From: Paenibacillus elgii NBRC 100335 | Lineage (GTDB): Bacteria > Bacillota > Bacilli > Paenibacillales > NBRC-103111 | Direction: 5' to 3' | Assembly: GCF_004000865.1 (NCBI RefSeq) | Contig: NZ_BIMB01000001.1 | Coordinates: forward strand, 62,001-126,000 | Length of the DNA: 64,000 bases | Part shown: piece after piece, positions 1-8,055 of the stretch | Position numbering within the stretch: position 1 is the first letter of the stretch | Layout of the letters: each line of letters opens with the position of its first letter | Made by a program: the position numbers and the translations under genes | Notes under the pieces: generated by a model | The model's database searches: none | What the model saw: the letters and a program-made list of their open reading frames with translations, nothing else | What the model was told of the DNA's origin: nothing

Positions 1-1
1 G

Positions 2-1606
2 GATAAAATCTCCCTACATACCGAACGTCTGTATGTCTACGCCAACATGAAGCATCACGAGGACATGGCGGACCCTACATATCAGGCCTTATCCGATAAA
101 TCGAAAAGATTAAGCGTCGAAGCCGGTGAAGCGACCTCGTTCATTTCCCCGGAAATTTTGAGCTTGTCGGACGATCAACTGCAGAAGCTGGTGAACGATC
201 CCCAGCTCGCCTTTTACAAAAGGACGCTCGAAGAGCTGATCCGCGAGAAGCAGCACGTACTCAGCAAAGCGGAGGAGGCGCTGCTGGCCCAAGTCGGCAA
301 CCTGTCGCAAGCGCCGAGCACGATTTACGGCATGATCAACAACGCGGATATCAAGTTCCCGAAGGTGAAAAACGAAAAAGGCGAAGAAGTCGAGCTCACG
401 CACGGCCGCTACATCCAATTCCTTGAAAGCCGCAACCGCGACGTCCGCAAGCAAGCTTTCGAAGCGATGTATGCCACCTATGCCAAGCAAAAGAACACGA
501 TCGCCTCGACGCTTGCCGCCAATGTGACGAAAAATATTTTTTATTCCAAGATTCGCAAGTACCCTTCCACGCTGGAAATGTCGCTGTTCGGGGACAACAT
601 CAAGAAGGAAGTGTACACGAACCTGATCGACACGATTCACGAGTCGCTGCCGCTCATGCACCGCTACATGGAGCTGCGCCGCAAGCTGATGAAGGTCGAT
701 AAGCTGCATATGTACGACCTGTTCGCTCCGCTGGTCGAAGAATACGACCTGGAGATTAACTACGAGGAAGCGAAGAAAACGGTCAAGGAAAGCTTGAAGC
801 CGCTCGGCGAGGAGTATTTGAAGACCCTGCAAGATGGCTTCGAAGGCGGCTGGATCGACATCTACGAGAATGAAGGCAAGCGCAACGGTGCCTACAGCTG
901 GGGAGCATTCGGCACCCATCCGTACGTGCTTCTGAATCACAAGGACAACCTGAACAGCATGTTCACGCTGACGCATGAGATGGGCCACGCGCTCCACTCC
1001 TACTTGTCGGACGCGAATCAGCCTTACCGCTACGCGCAGTATACGATTTTCCTCGCGGAAGTCGCATCCACGCTGAACGAAGCGCTGCTGATGGATTACC
1101 TGCTGAAGAAGTCGACGGACAAGAAAGAAAAAATGTACCTGCTCACCTACTACATGGACCAGTTCCGGACGACGGTATTCCGGCAAACCATGTTCGCCGA
1201 GTTCGAGAAAATCATTCACGAAAAAGCGGAGCAGGGCGAAACGCTTACCCCGCAGCTGCTGAGCCAAATCTACTATGATCTGAACGTGCAGTATTACGGC
1301 AAGGATATGGCGGTAGATCAGGACATCGAGATGGAATGGGCGCGCATCCCTCATTTCTACAACAGCTTTTACGTGTACAAATACGCCACCGGCTTCTCGG
1401 CAGCCACCAGCTTCGCGAAGCAGATTTTGGACGAGGGCCAGCCAGCCGTCGACCGCTATCTCGGCTTCTTGAAAAGCGGGAGCAGCGACTACTCCATCAA
1501 TATTTTGAGAAAGGCTGGCGTGGATATGTCGACGCCGGAACCGATCAAACAGGCGATGAGCGTATTCAAAGAGCTTCTGGAGCAAATGGAAGCGCTGGCG
1601 AAGTAA
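2..1606 (+). CDS. pepF: Oligoendopeptidase F (M3 family), 5' end missing
   Basis: A cytosolic zinc metallopeptidase that cuts short oligopeptides. The reading frame is already open at base 2 and the residues before the first in-window ATG (47) look like PepF, so the gene begins left of the window. About 534 codons are visible of the usual roughly 600. The zinc motif HEMGH lies at 974-988, inside FTLTHEMGHALHSY, and the C-terminal M3 core (ending in KSGSSDYSINILRKAGVDM-type sequence) is complete. A hairpin with a T-run follows directly. Family assignment is secure; the exact role (peptide turnover, sporulation) cannot be read from sequence. Confidence 0.95.
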   Translation, partial: DKISLHTERLYVYANMKHHEDMADPTYQALSDKSKRLSVEAGEATSFISPEILSLSDDQLQKLVNDPQLAFYKRTLEELIREKQHVLSKAEEALLAQVGNLSQAPSTIYGMINNADIKFPKVKNEKGEEVELTHGRYIQFLESRNRDVRKQAFEAMYATYAKQKNTIASTLAANVTKNIFYSKIRKYPSTLEMSLFGDNIKKEVYTNLIDTIHESLPLMHRYMELRRKLMKVDKLHMYDLFAPLVEEYDLEINYEEAKKTVKESLKPLGEEYLKTLQDGFEGGWIDIYENEGKRNGAYSWGAFGTHPYVLLNHKDNLNSMFTLTHEMGHALHSYLSDANQPYRYAQYTIFLAEVASTLNEALLMDYLLKKSTDKKEKMYLLTYYMDQFRTTVFRQTMFAEFEKIIHEKAEQGETLTPQLLSQIYYDLNVQYYGKDMAVDQDIEMEWARIPHFYNSFYVYKYATGFSAATSFAKQILDEGQPAVDRYLGFLKSGSSDYSINILRKAGVDMSTPEPIKQAMSVFKELLEQMEALAK

Positions 1607-1618
1607 GCCGCCGACGCA

Positions 1619-1653
1619 GGCCGAGTCCGGTATTGCCCGGCTCGGCCTTTTTG
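1619..1653 (+). terminator. Intrinsic terminator after pepF
   Basis: Inverted repeat GGCCGAGtCCGG / CCCGGCTCGGCC with a 4-5 base loop followed by TTTTT, 13 bases after the pepF stop codon. Confidence 0.85.
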
Positions 1654-1687
1654 CCCTTCATGCAGCAGTCAAAAGGAGACGATTTCG

Positions 1688-2038
1688 ATGAGAGCCCAAT
1701 GGATGTTGATTAGCACGTTGCTTTTTGCCCTTATTACCGCGGTATTCGCCGTTATTAATGTGGAGCCCGTCCGCGTCAATTTTTTGTTCACCCAGGCTGA
1801 CATCCCGCTCATTCTGGTCATTCTGGGATCTACCCTGCTCGGCGGCTTGATCGCCTTCCTGATCGGCTTGTTCCGTCAGATCAAGCTGCAGCGTACGATC
1901 AAGCAGCTTGAGAAACGGCTGAACGAGGCGCCCTCCGAGCAAGCTCTTGCCGTTACCGAAGACGCGGACAGTCGGTCGTTCCTTGCAGCGGATACGGACT
2001 TGGAACATACGGAAGACGGAAAGAACTCAAACAAATAA
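1688..2038 (+). CDS. LapA-family (DUF1049) small membrane protein
   Basis: A 116-residue protein with two membrane helices (about residues 5-25 and 40-64) separated by a short segment with the family-typical NVEPVRVNFLF sequence, then a cytoplasmic basic amphipathic stretch (about 65-80) and an acidic tail. This is the YrvD/LapA-like layout; in Gram-negatives LapA takes part in envelope assembly, but the Firmicute members have no settled function. Ribosome site AAAAGGAG sits about 9 bases before the ATG. It stands alone between the pepF terminator and the diguanylate cyclase. Confidence 0.85.
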   Translation: MRAQWMLISTLLFALITAVFAVINVEPVRVNFLFTQADIPLILVILGSTLLGGLIAFLIGLFRQIKLQRTIKQLEKRLNEAPSEQALAVTEDADSRSFLAADTDLEHTEDGKNSNK

Positions 2039-2220
2039 TAGATTAAGCCGATCGTTTTTTTGAAATAGTCAAGAAATAGTAAAATTTATACGAAATCTGC
2101 CATAACCTTTCCATCCTCATTGATCAAAAACTCCACTTTCATTAATATAGTAAGTGCGAGTTTATGGAACGATTTTCCTAGTTACTAGGACGTAATCCAT
2201 GCAGGAAGGATGCCGGCAGC

Positions 2221-3579
2221 ATGGTTGATCAATGGACGGGCGCAGAGCCAACACAATTATATTTCAGCGCGTTTAGGCAATCCGCGAACGGCATGGCTTT
2301 CTTCTCGGAAGAAGGCCTATTTCTTCGCGTCAATCCTGCATTCGGTAGGCAAATCGGCTATCCCGAAGAGGCGTTGAACGACATGCCTTGGGAACCTGTT
2401 GTTCATCCCGACGATCGAAAGCAGATTCATAGAATGTTAGAGGATGCGGCCAACGGGACGTTCGGATCTCATCCTTTCGAAGCAAGACTTATCCGCTGCG
2501 ACGGCACGCTAGTTCCATGCTCCGTTACGGCGCCCGTCGTTCCCCGGCCAGAGAGATGGCCGGCTTCTCTTTTCGTCCAAATCTTGAAGAGCGATGGAGA
2601 GAGCCGATTTGCGGCGCCGGCGCCGGGGCGGGAAACGACACGTGAGACGGACGGAGCAGGCAGCGATTCCCTCTATCGGACTCTCGTAGAGCAAAGCACG
2701 GATGTTGTGTCGATGCATGATTTGTCCGGCCGTATTTTGTACATCTCCCCTTCCTGCCGAGTTCTGCTTGGGTACGAGCCGGAGGAATTGATCGGAACTA
2801 TCGCCTATGATTTGTTTCATCCCGAGGATTTGACGAAAATCCCCGGAATTACGTCCCCTGTGGAGACGGCGCCGGAGCTCCCTTTGTTCTCGTACCGGAT
2901 TCGCACGAAAAGCGGCAGCTACGTCTGGTTCGAAACAAGCGGACGGTTGATTGAGAATGAACGCAATCCGGAAAACGGACAAACGGTAATCAGCATCTCC
3001 CGGGACATCTCTTCACGCAAGCAAACGGAACAGCAGCTGATGAAAACCAATGAGCTGCTGCAAAAAATTTCTTCGATTGACGCGCTGACCGGGCTCGCCA
3101 ACCGGCGGTTTTTTGATGAACGGTTTGCCAAGGAATGGCGGCATGCCATGCGCTTCACCACGCCGCTTTCCGTTATTCTGCTCGATATCGACTATTTCAA
3201 GCGGTATAACGACACCTACGGACATCAAGACGGCGATGCCTGTCTCCAATATGTAGCCGAAGCGATGCGACGCGCGGCCAAGCGCCCGGGCGACATGATT
3301 GCAAGATACGGCGGCGAGGAATTCGTGATCGTGCTGCCCGTTACGGACAGCCAAGGCGCGCTTTACGTGGCCGAGCGAATGCGCTCGGAGGTGGAAGGGC
3401 TGCGCATCCCTCATCGCGGCTCCGCCGTCTCTTCCTTTGTCACTGCGAGTCTGGGAGTTGCCACGATGATTCCCGTCCGCAACGTCTCGCCGCGGGAGCT
3501 GATTATCCGCGCGGACAAGGCGCTCTATCGGGCCAAGCAGGAAGGGCGGAATCAGGCTATAGCTTATTGCGACGAATAA
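2221..3579 (+). CDS. PAS-PAS-GGDEF diguanylate cyclase
   Basis: A 452-residue, probably soluble protein predicted to make cyclic di-GMP from two GTP. Two PAS sensor domains lie at about residues 12-115 and 150-262 (the second ends in the PAC-type ISISRDISSRKQ), followed by a short coiled-coil linker and a GGDEF domain from about 285. The active-site loop is GGEEF at 364-368, and the inhibitory I-site RPGD at 355-358 has the standard five-residue spacing, so feedback inhibition is expected. No transmembrane segment is seen, so the signal is cytoplasmic; no cofactor-binding residue is evident. AGGAAGG lies about 11 bases before the ATG. A c-di-GMP riboswitch at 27 kb is one possible reader of the product. 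Confidence 0.93.
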   Translation: MVDQWTGAEPTQLYFSAFRQSANGMAFFSEEGLFLRVNPAFGRQIGYPEEALNDMPWEPVVHPDDRKQIHRMLEDAANGTFGSHPFEARLIRCDGTLVPCSVTAPVVPRPERWPASLFVQILKSDGESRFAAPAPGRETTRETDGAGSDSLYRTLVEQSTDVVSMHDLSGRILYISPSCRVLLGYEPEELIGTIAYDLFHPEDLTKIPGITSPVETAPELPLFSYRIRTKSGSYVWFETSGRLIENERNPENGQTVISISRDISSRKQTEQQLMKTNELLQKISSIDALTGLANRRFFDERFAKEWRHAMRFTTPLSVILLDIDYFKRYNDTYGHQDGDACLQYVAEAMRRAAKRPGDMIARYGGEEFVIVLPVTDSQGALYVAERMRSEVEGLRIPHRGSAVSSFVTASLGVATMIPVRNVSPRELIIRADKALYRAKQEGRNQAIAYCDE

Positions 3580-3587
3580 ATCGGCAC

Positions 3588-3622
3588 ACCGCTCTTTTTC
3601 TTTTTGGAAAAGAGCGGTTTTT
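3588..3622 (+). terminator. Intrinsic terminator after diguanylate cyclase
   Basis: Stem ACCGCTCTTTT / AAAAGAGCGGT followed by TTTT, immediately downstream of the GGDEF gene. Confidence 0.85.
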
Positions 3623-3723
3623 GATGAAACAATTTCTTCGAGGGGCGCGTCAGTAGGGGTGAACAAGAAGATATTTCAATAAGGGTACAAAGAGGGTACG
3701 AAACATCAAAGGAGGAAAAGCAA

Positions 3724-6168
3724 GTGCAGAAAAGAACACTCTTTGCAGGCATGTTGGCATTAACGCTCCTTACTTCCGTCTCCCCGGCGCCGTTATCCGT
3801 AGCGGCGGACATGGGGCAGGCCATCGCACTGACGCTAAACGGACAGCCCGTGAGCTTGTCCGTGCAGCCCCGTTTGATCGGAAGCACGCTGATGGTACCG
3901 CTCCGCGAGCTGTCGGATGCGCTCGGTGTGAAGGTGCAGTGGGACGAAGCCGAACGCTCGGCCACGGCAACCAAAGCGGATCGCTCGATCAAGCTCCGGG
4001 TGGATAGCAAGGAAGCTTTCCGCGGAAGCGAAGCCGTCACGTTGGACGAAGCGCCTACGCTCGATAATGGGAATATTTTGGTACCGCTGCGCTTTTTCAG
4101 CGAGTCGTTCGATTTTAACGTTTATTGGGACGGTCCGAACAAGCGCGTAACGATTGCCGATGCGGACAAAAGCTTGCCGACCGTCGGTTCGCGGGAACGG
4201 ATGGAAGCGCTGCTTAAGGAATCCGCCTCCGTTCACGGCAACGGACGTGGCATGGTCTTATTGGGCGATAATGCGGTCGCGGTCACCGAGAAATCATCCG
4301 CTGCCGCACCGCAAGCCGCAGGCAGTGCCGCCAAGCAGGCTTCCGATGCAGCGCCTCCCGTCTACTCCGGCACGAACGTGCAAGTGCAGGGTGTCGATGA
4401 AGCCGACGTCATCAAGACGGACGGCACTTACATCTATCAGGTCAATCGCGACCGTGTTCTCGTGACGAAAGCTTCTCCGGCCGAAAGCATGAGTGTCGTC
4501 AGCACGGTCTACTGGGCGGACCCGAATTTTTATCCGCAGGAGCTGTACGTCGATAACAACTATCTCGTCGTTGTCGGCAACACATCCTATCCGACGTACG
4601 AGAAGCCGGGACCGGTTCCTTATGACGCCAGCCCTGCGGCTTCCGTCGAGCCAAACATCGGAACGGCCAAAAAGATGGTCGTATGGCCGGGACGCCCGAC
4701 CCGCTCGACCACGAAGACGATCGTCTACGAGCTTGGCGACCGGACCCAGCTGAAGCAAGTCCGTGAGGCCGAGCTGGAGGGGCATTACGTCTCTTCGCGC
4801 AAAATCGGCGACTCGCTGTACGTCGTAACGAACAAGTCGATGAATTATTTTTGGATCATGCGCCAAGAGGCGGATTCCGCCGCGAAACAAGCGAACGAAT
4901 CGCTGCCGGCCTACCGGGATTCTGCTGCCGGAGACCAATTTATTACGATCGGCTACGAGGATATCCGCTACTTCCCGAAAGCCGTCGAGCCGAACTATTT
5001 GCTGATCGGCGGCCTCAAGCTCAGCAAGCCCGATCAAAAAATGCAGGTGACGAGCTATCTCGGCTCCGGTCAAAACGTCTACGCTTCTCCCGACAACCTG
5101 TATGTCACCGTGAGCGAGTACGAGCCGCCGAAAGAGAATGAGCAGACGGCGCAGGCGGACGGCAAAACCACCTTCATCCCCGCGCCGCTTAACATGACAA
5201 GCGCTATTTATAAATTCGGCATGGATAACGGAACGGTCCGGTATGTCGGACGCGGCAAGGTGCCGGGACATGCGCTGAACCAATTTTCGATGGATGAGCA
5301 CAACGGCTATTTCCGCATCGCCACCACAAGCGGCGATATATGGCGGAACGATGAGAATACGTCGAAAAATAACGTGTATGTGCTGAACGAATCGTTAAAC
5401 GTCGTCGGTAAGCTGGAAGGACTGGCCTCGGGCGAGCGCATCTATTCCGTACGCTATGCCGGAAACCGCGCCTATATGGTGACGTTCAAAAATACCGATC
5501 CGCTGTTCGTCTTGGATCTGAGCAACCCTCAAGCGCCGGCCATGCTCGGCAAGCTGAAAATTCCGGGCTACAGCGACTATCTGCATCCGTACGACGAGAA
5601 CCATCTGATCGGCTTCGGTAAGGAAGCTGTGGAGGTGGCCAACAAGAAAGGCGACGGCTCGGACACGGTCGCTTTCTACCAAGGCATGAAGCTCGCCCTG
5701 TTCGATGTATCCGATGTGGCAAATCCGAAGGAGCTGTTCAAGGAAACGATCGGCGACCGGGGGACCGAATCGCCGCTGCTATACAATCATAAAGCGCTGC
5801 TGTTTTCCAAAGAGAAGCAGCTGCTGGCCTTCCCGGTCACGGTTGCGGAAGTGAAAGATAAGACCGGCGCCAACACGCAGGAAAACGCATCGAAATACGG
5901 GGATTTCACCTTCCAAGGCGCTTATGTTTACGGGCTGGATCTGCAAAAAGGCTTTCAGCTTCGCGGCAAGATTACGCACTTAACGGGAGACGATATGAAC
6001 AAGGCGGGCCAGCACTGGTACGGCAGCGAACGCAATATCGAGCGCCTGCTGTATATCGGCGATACGCTGTATTCGTCCTCGCCCGATATGCTGAAAGCGA
6101 ACAATTTGAATACGCTGCGCGAAGTCGGTTCACTGCAGCTTCCGGCTTGGAAGCCGCGCAATCCGTAA
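3724..6168 (+). CDS. Secreted beta-propeller protein with copper-amine-oxidase-type N-terminal domain
   Basis: An 814-residue exported protein starting with GTG, eight bases after AAAGGAGGAAA. Residues 1-28 form a signal peptide ending in SVAAD. Residues about 33-145 hold two copies of the 'stalk' fold (VPLRELSDALG and VPLRFFSESF are the repeat signatures) that many Paenibacillaceae use as an extracellular module. The rest (about 215-800) matches the secreted C-terminal beta-propeller family (Beta_propel), with regularly spaced YVV/YMV strands and a GVDEADVIKTDG motif at its start. No catalytic residues are evident; a binding or scaffolding role at the cell surface is inference. Flanked by a terminator upstream and a new promoter downstream. 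Confidence 0.85.
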   Translation: MQKRTLFAGMLALTLLTSVSPAPLSVAADMGQAIALTLNGQPVSLSVQPRLIGSTLMVPLRELSDALGVKVQWDEAERSATATKADRSIKLRVDSKEAFRGSEAVTLDEAPTLDNGNILVPLRFFSESFDFNVYWDGPNKRVTIADADKSLPTVGSRERMEALLKESASVHGNGRGMVLLGDNAVAVTEKSSAAAPQAAGSAAKQASDAAPPVYSGTNVQVQGVDEADVIKTDGTYIYQVNRDRVLVTKASPAESMSVVSTVYWADPNFYPQELYVDNNYLVVVGNTSYPTYEKPGPVPYDASPAASVEPNIGTAKKMVVWPGRPTRSTTKTIVYELGDRTQLKQVREAELEGHYVSSRKIGDSLYVVTNKSMNYFWIMRQEADSAAKQANESLPAYRDSAAGDQFITIGYEDIRYFPKAVEPNYLLIGGLKLSKPDQKMQVTSYLGSGQNVYASPDNLYVTVSEYEPPKENEQTAQADGKTTFIPAPLNMTSAIYKFGMDNGTVRYVGRGKVPGHALNQFSMDEHNGYFRIATTSGDIWRNDENTSKNNVYVLNESLNVVGKLEGLASGERIYSVRYAGNRAYMVTFKNTDPLFVLDLSNPQAPAMLGKLKIPGYSDYLHPYDENHLIGFGKEAVEVANKKGDGSDTVAFYQGMKLALFDVSDVANPKELFKETIGDRGTESPLLYNHKALLFSKEKQLLAFPVTVAEVKDKTGANTQENASKYGDFTFQGAYVYGLDLQKGFQLRGKITHLTGDDMNKAGQHWYGSERNIERLLYIGDTLYSSSPDMLKANNLNTLREVGSLQLPAWKPRNP

Positions 6169-6171
6169 CGG

Positions 6172-6200
6172 TTGGCTTTTTGTCCTCCATGGGGTACAAT
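6172..6200 (+). promoter_or_regulatory. Sigma-A type promoter for the 34-residue membrane protein
   Basis: TTGGCT (6172-6177), a 17-base spacer and TACAAT (6195-6200). It begins three bases after the preceding stop codon and points at the small ORF at 6242, giving a leader of about 35 bases that contains the ribosome site GGAGG. Confidence 0.6.
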
Positions 6201-6241
6201 GTCCGAAGTGACATTTATCCGCTTGGAGGACTGCTTAAGCC

Positions 6242-6346
6242 ATGGTAACTACCGTTATCGTCATCAGCATTATCGTCGCTTTGCTTATCTCGGGCATCAC
6301 GATGTATGTAACGAAGCTTGCTTATTCCCGCAAGGAAGAGGATTGA
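6242..6346 (+). CDS. 34-residue single-pass membrane protein
   Basis: ATG at 6242 preceded by TTGGAGGA 10-12 bases upstream. The product starts MVTTVIVISIIVALLISGI, a clean transmembrane helix, and ends in a charged tail YSRKEED. It has its own promoter and ribosome site, lies in an otherwise empty gap between convergent genes, and resembles the small YtzI-type membrane proteins of bacilli in size and layout; that link is only by general form. Function unknown. A real gene is likely because promoter, ribosome site and hydrophobic pattern agree. Confidence 0.6.
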   Translation: MVTTVIVISIIVALLISGITMYVTKLAYSRKEED

Positions 6347-6359
6347 ACCGCTATTACAG

Positions 6360-7190
6360 TCACAGCGAGAGTAGGAGAGCTACGGCGCCGCCAAACGCCG
6401 AGCTTAAAGCGTTAACCGTGTCGTTGGTCATGAACGCCAGCCCCCGGATTCGAACCGCCGCTGCATCGCAGTGGCGGTTTTTTTCGATTTCTTTCCCGCA
6501 GACGCGGCAGCGGTACATGACCTGAACCACCGCCCCGAGCCACGAGTCGGCCAACGACCCAGCGAGGCCTCCAACCAGCCCAAGGATGCACAGGCCGATC
6601 GCCGACCGGACGGAGAAGGCCCACGCAGAGGCGTCCCCTGCCTGCTCCGGCTGCAGCGCCGCCAATGCCCAAGCGACGGCTCCGATAAACAAGCCGCCGG
6701 CCGCGGATGCGGCAAGTCCGAGCGGCGATACGCCGCCGGAAGTGCCGGGCGGCACCGGACGGCCGCTGACGATGGAGCGCGGAGCCGTCCGGCTGAGGCC
6801 GCCGATCTCCGTCGCCCACGTGTCCGCAGTCACCGTTGCCATCACGCCGATGAAAGCGGCCCACCAGGCCGGATGCGGCACGAATGCGGCTCCCAGACAA
6901 AGAGCGAGCCCCAGGCCGCCGTTGGCAAGCACCTGGCCGGCATCCCTCCGACCGGATTTGGCGTAGCCGCGCTCGGCTGCCGCCTTCTGCTTGCTCTTCC
7001 ACTTCGACAGCAGCGAGGACGAGATAAAGAACGCAATCAGCGTCCCGAACCAAGCCAAGCTTCCTGCCGCATACATCAGCGTTCCAAGCAGGACCGCAGC
7101 GGCGAACCCCGATCCGGACAGCGAGCGTTTCCTGTACGCCGCTCCGGCAATCAGAACGCTTCCTGCCAATCCGATGATCCAATGCTGCAA
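6360..7190 (-). CDS. DUF92 (TMEM19-like) integral membrane protein
   Basis: A polytopic membrane protein of about 276 residues with at least six hydrophobic segments and the DUF92 signatures DTWATEIGGL and GSLADSWLGA. The family includes plant VTE6 (phytyl-phosphate kinase), so a lipid phosphate role is possible but unproven in bacteria. Near the C-terminus a CRVCGKE...HC pattern could bind zinc. The frame opens with TTG at 7211, but GGAAGGGGG lies just upstream of a second TTG at 7190, which fits better and is used here. Convergent with the small membrane protein at 6242; no obvious terminator between them. Confidence 0.85.
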   Translation of the reverse strand: MQHWIIGLAGSVLIAGAAYRKRSLSGSGFAAAVLLGTLMYAAGSLAWFGTLIAFFISSSLLSKWKSKQKAAAERGYAKSGRRDAGQVLANGGLGLALCLGAAFVPHPAWWAAFIGVMATVTADTWATEIGGLSRTAPRSIVSGRPVPPGTSGGVSPLGLAASAAGGLFIGAVAWALAALQPEQAGDASAWAFSVRSAIGLCILGLVGGLAGSLADSWLGAVVQVMYRCRVCGKEIEKNRHCDAAAVRIRGLAFMTNDTVNALSSAFGGAVALLLSL

Positions 7191-7272
7191 TTCATCCGAG
7201 CCCCCTTCCAATCCCTATGAATACAATCGTAAAAAGCCGGATGCGGCAGATCGATGTCCGATCCGGGACCCG

Positions 7273-7905
7273 CTACTTCCCGATCCTTGCCGTAAATGCG
7301 CCGAAAGCCTGCTCTCCCCAGAACAGTTCGAAGCGGTCTCCGTCATTCACCGCCCCAACGCCCGCAGGCGTGCCCGTGTAAATAATATCCCCTTCGCCCA
7401 AGCCGTAATGTGCGGCGATATAATCCACGATCACCTGTAGATCAAAAATCATGTCGTTCAGGTTCCCCCGCTGTACTTCCTGACCGTTCCGGTTCAAGGA
7501 ATACTCCACTTGCTTGACTTGCCCGAAGCCAGGAAACGGACGAAACCCGGTCAGCGCGGCCGAGCCTTTAAACCCTTTAGCCGGAAGCCAGGGATGGCCT
7601 TTCTTTTTCAACGCGGATTGCACGTCCCGCAAAGTAAAATCGATGCCCAGCGCCAACTGGTCCACCAACTCGTCCACGGTGAACCCTTTCTTATACGCTT
7701 GTCCGATGCGGAGCACCAGTTCGGCTTCGTAATGCACCTCGCCCCGTCCGCCGGGCAGCTCGATTTCTCCGCCGTCAATCGCCGCCAGCGCATGGGTCGG
7801 CTTCGTAAAAATCATCGGCTCCTCCGGAATATCGTTGCCGAGCTCCGCCGCATGCAGTCCGTAATTACGTCCTACGCAATAAATGTTGCGAATCGATTCG
7901 TTCAT
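7273..7905 (-). CDS. Fumarylacetoacetate hydrolase (FAH) family protein
   Basis: A 210-residue FAH-fold enzyme of the short YcgM/FAHD1-like type, which cleaves or decarboxylates acylpyruvate or oxaloacetate-like substrates with a divalent metal. Recognisable blocks are IYCVGRNYGLHAAELGN at the N-terminus, FTKPTHAL, the metal-ligand region GEVHYEAELVLRIG (about residues 54-67), DFTLRDVQ and YTGTPAGVG. A ribosome site AAAGGAACGA is about 10 bases before the ATG. It may be cotranscribed ahead of the DUF92 gene (82 bases apart). Substrate cannot be predicted from this sequence. Confidence 0.9.
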   Translation of the reverse strand: MNESIRNIYCVGRNYGLHAAELGNDIPEEPMIFTKPTHALAAIDGGEIELPGGRGEVHYEAELVLRIGQAYKKGFTVDELVDQLALGIDFTLRDVQSALKKKGHPWLPAKGFKGSAALTGFRPFPGFGQVKQVEYSLNRNGQEVQRGNLNDMIFDLQVIVDYIAAHYGLGEGDIIYTGTPAGVGAVNDGDRFELFWGEQAFGAFTARIGK

Positions 7906-8055
7906 CTTCGGATCGTTCCTTTTCCGTTAAAATTAAGACTCCGCCTTCATTATAAGCCTAGCTTGGGGGATTCTCAACGCTTGCGCATCGCAAAAACGCC
8001 CGCCTCCCCGACGACAACCGTCGAAAGCGAAGCGGACGTTGATTTGAACTATTGG

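Noticed and set aside
110..1585. Long minus-strand frame opposite pepF
   Set aside because: Shadow of a GC-rich gene: Arg/His/Val-rich translation, no ribosome site, no family.
6430..6460. tRNA-like sequence GATTCGAACC (reads GGTTCGAATC on the minus strand)
   Set aside because: It lies inside the DUF92 coding region and flanking bases do not form a T-arm or acceptor stem; coincidence of the Arg-Ile-Arg-Gly codons.
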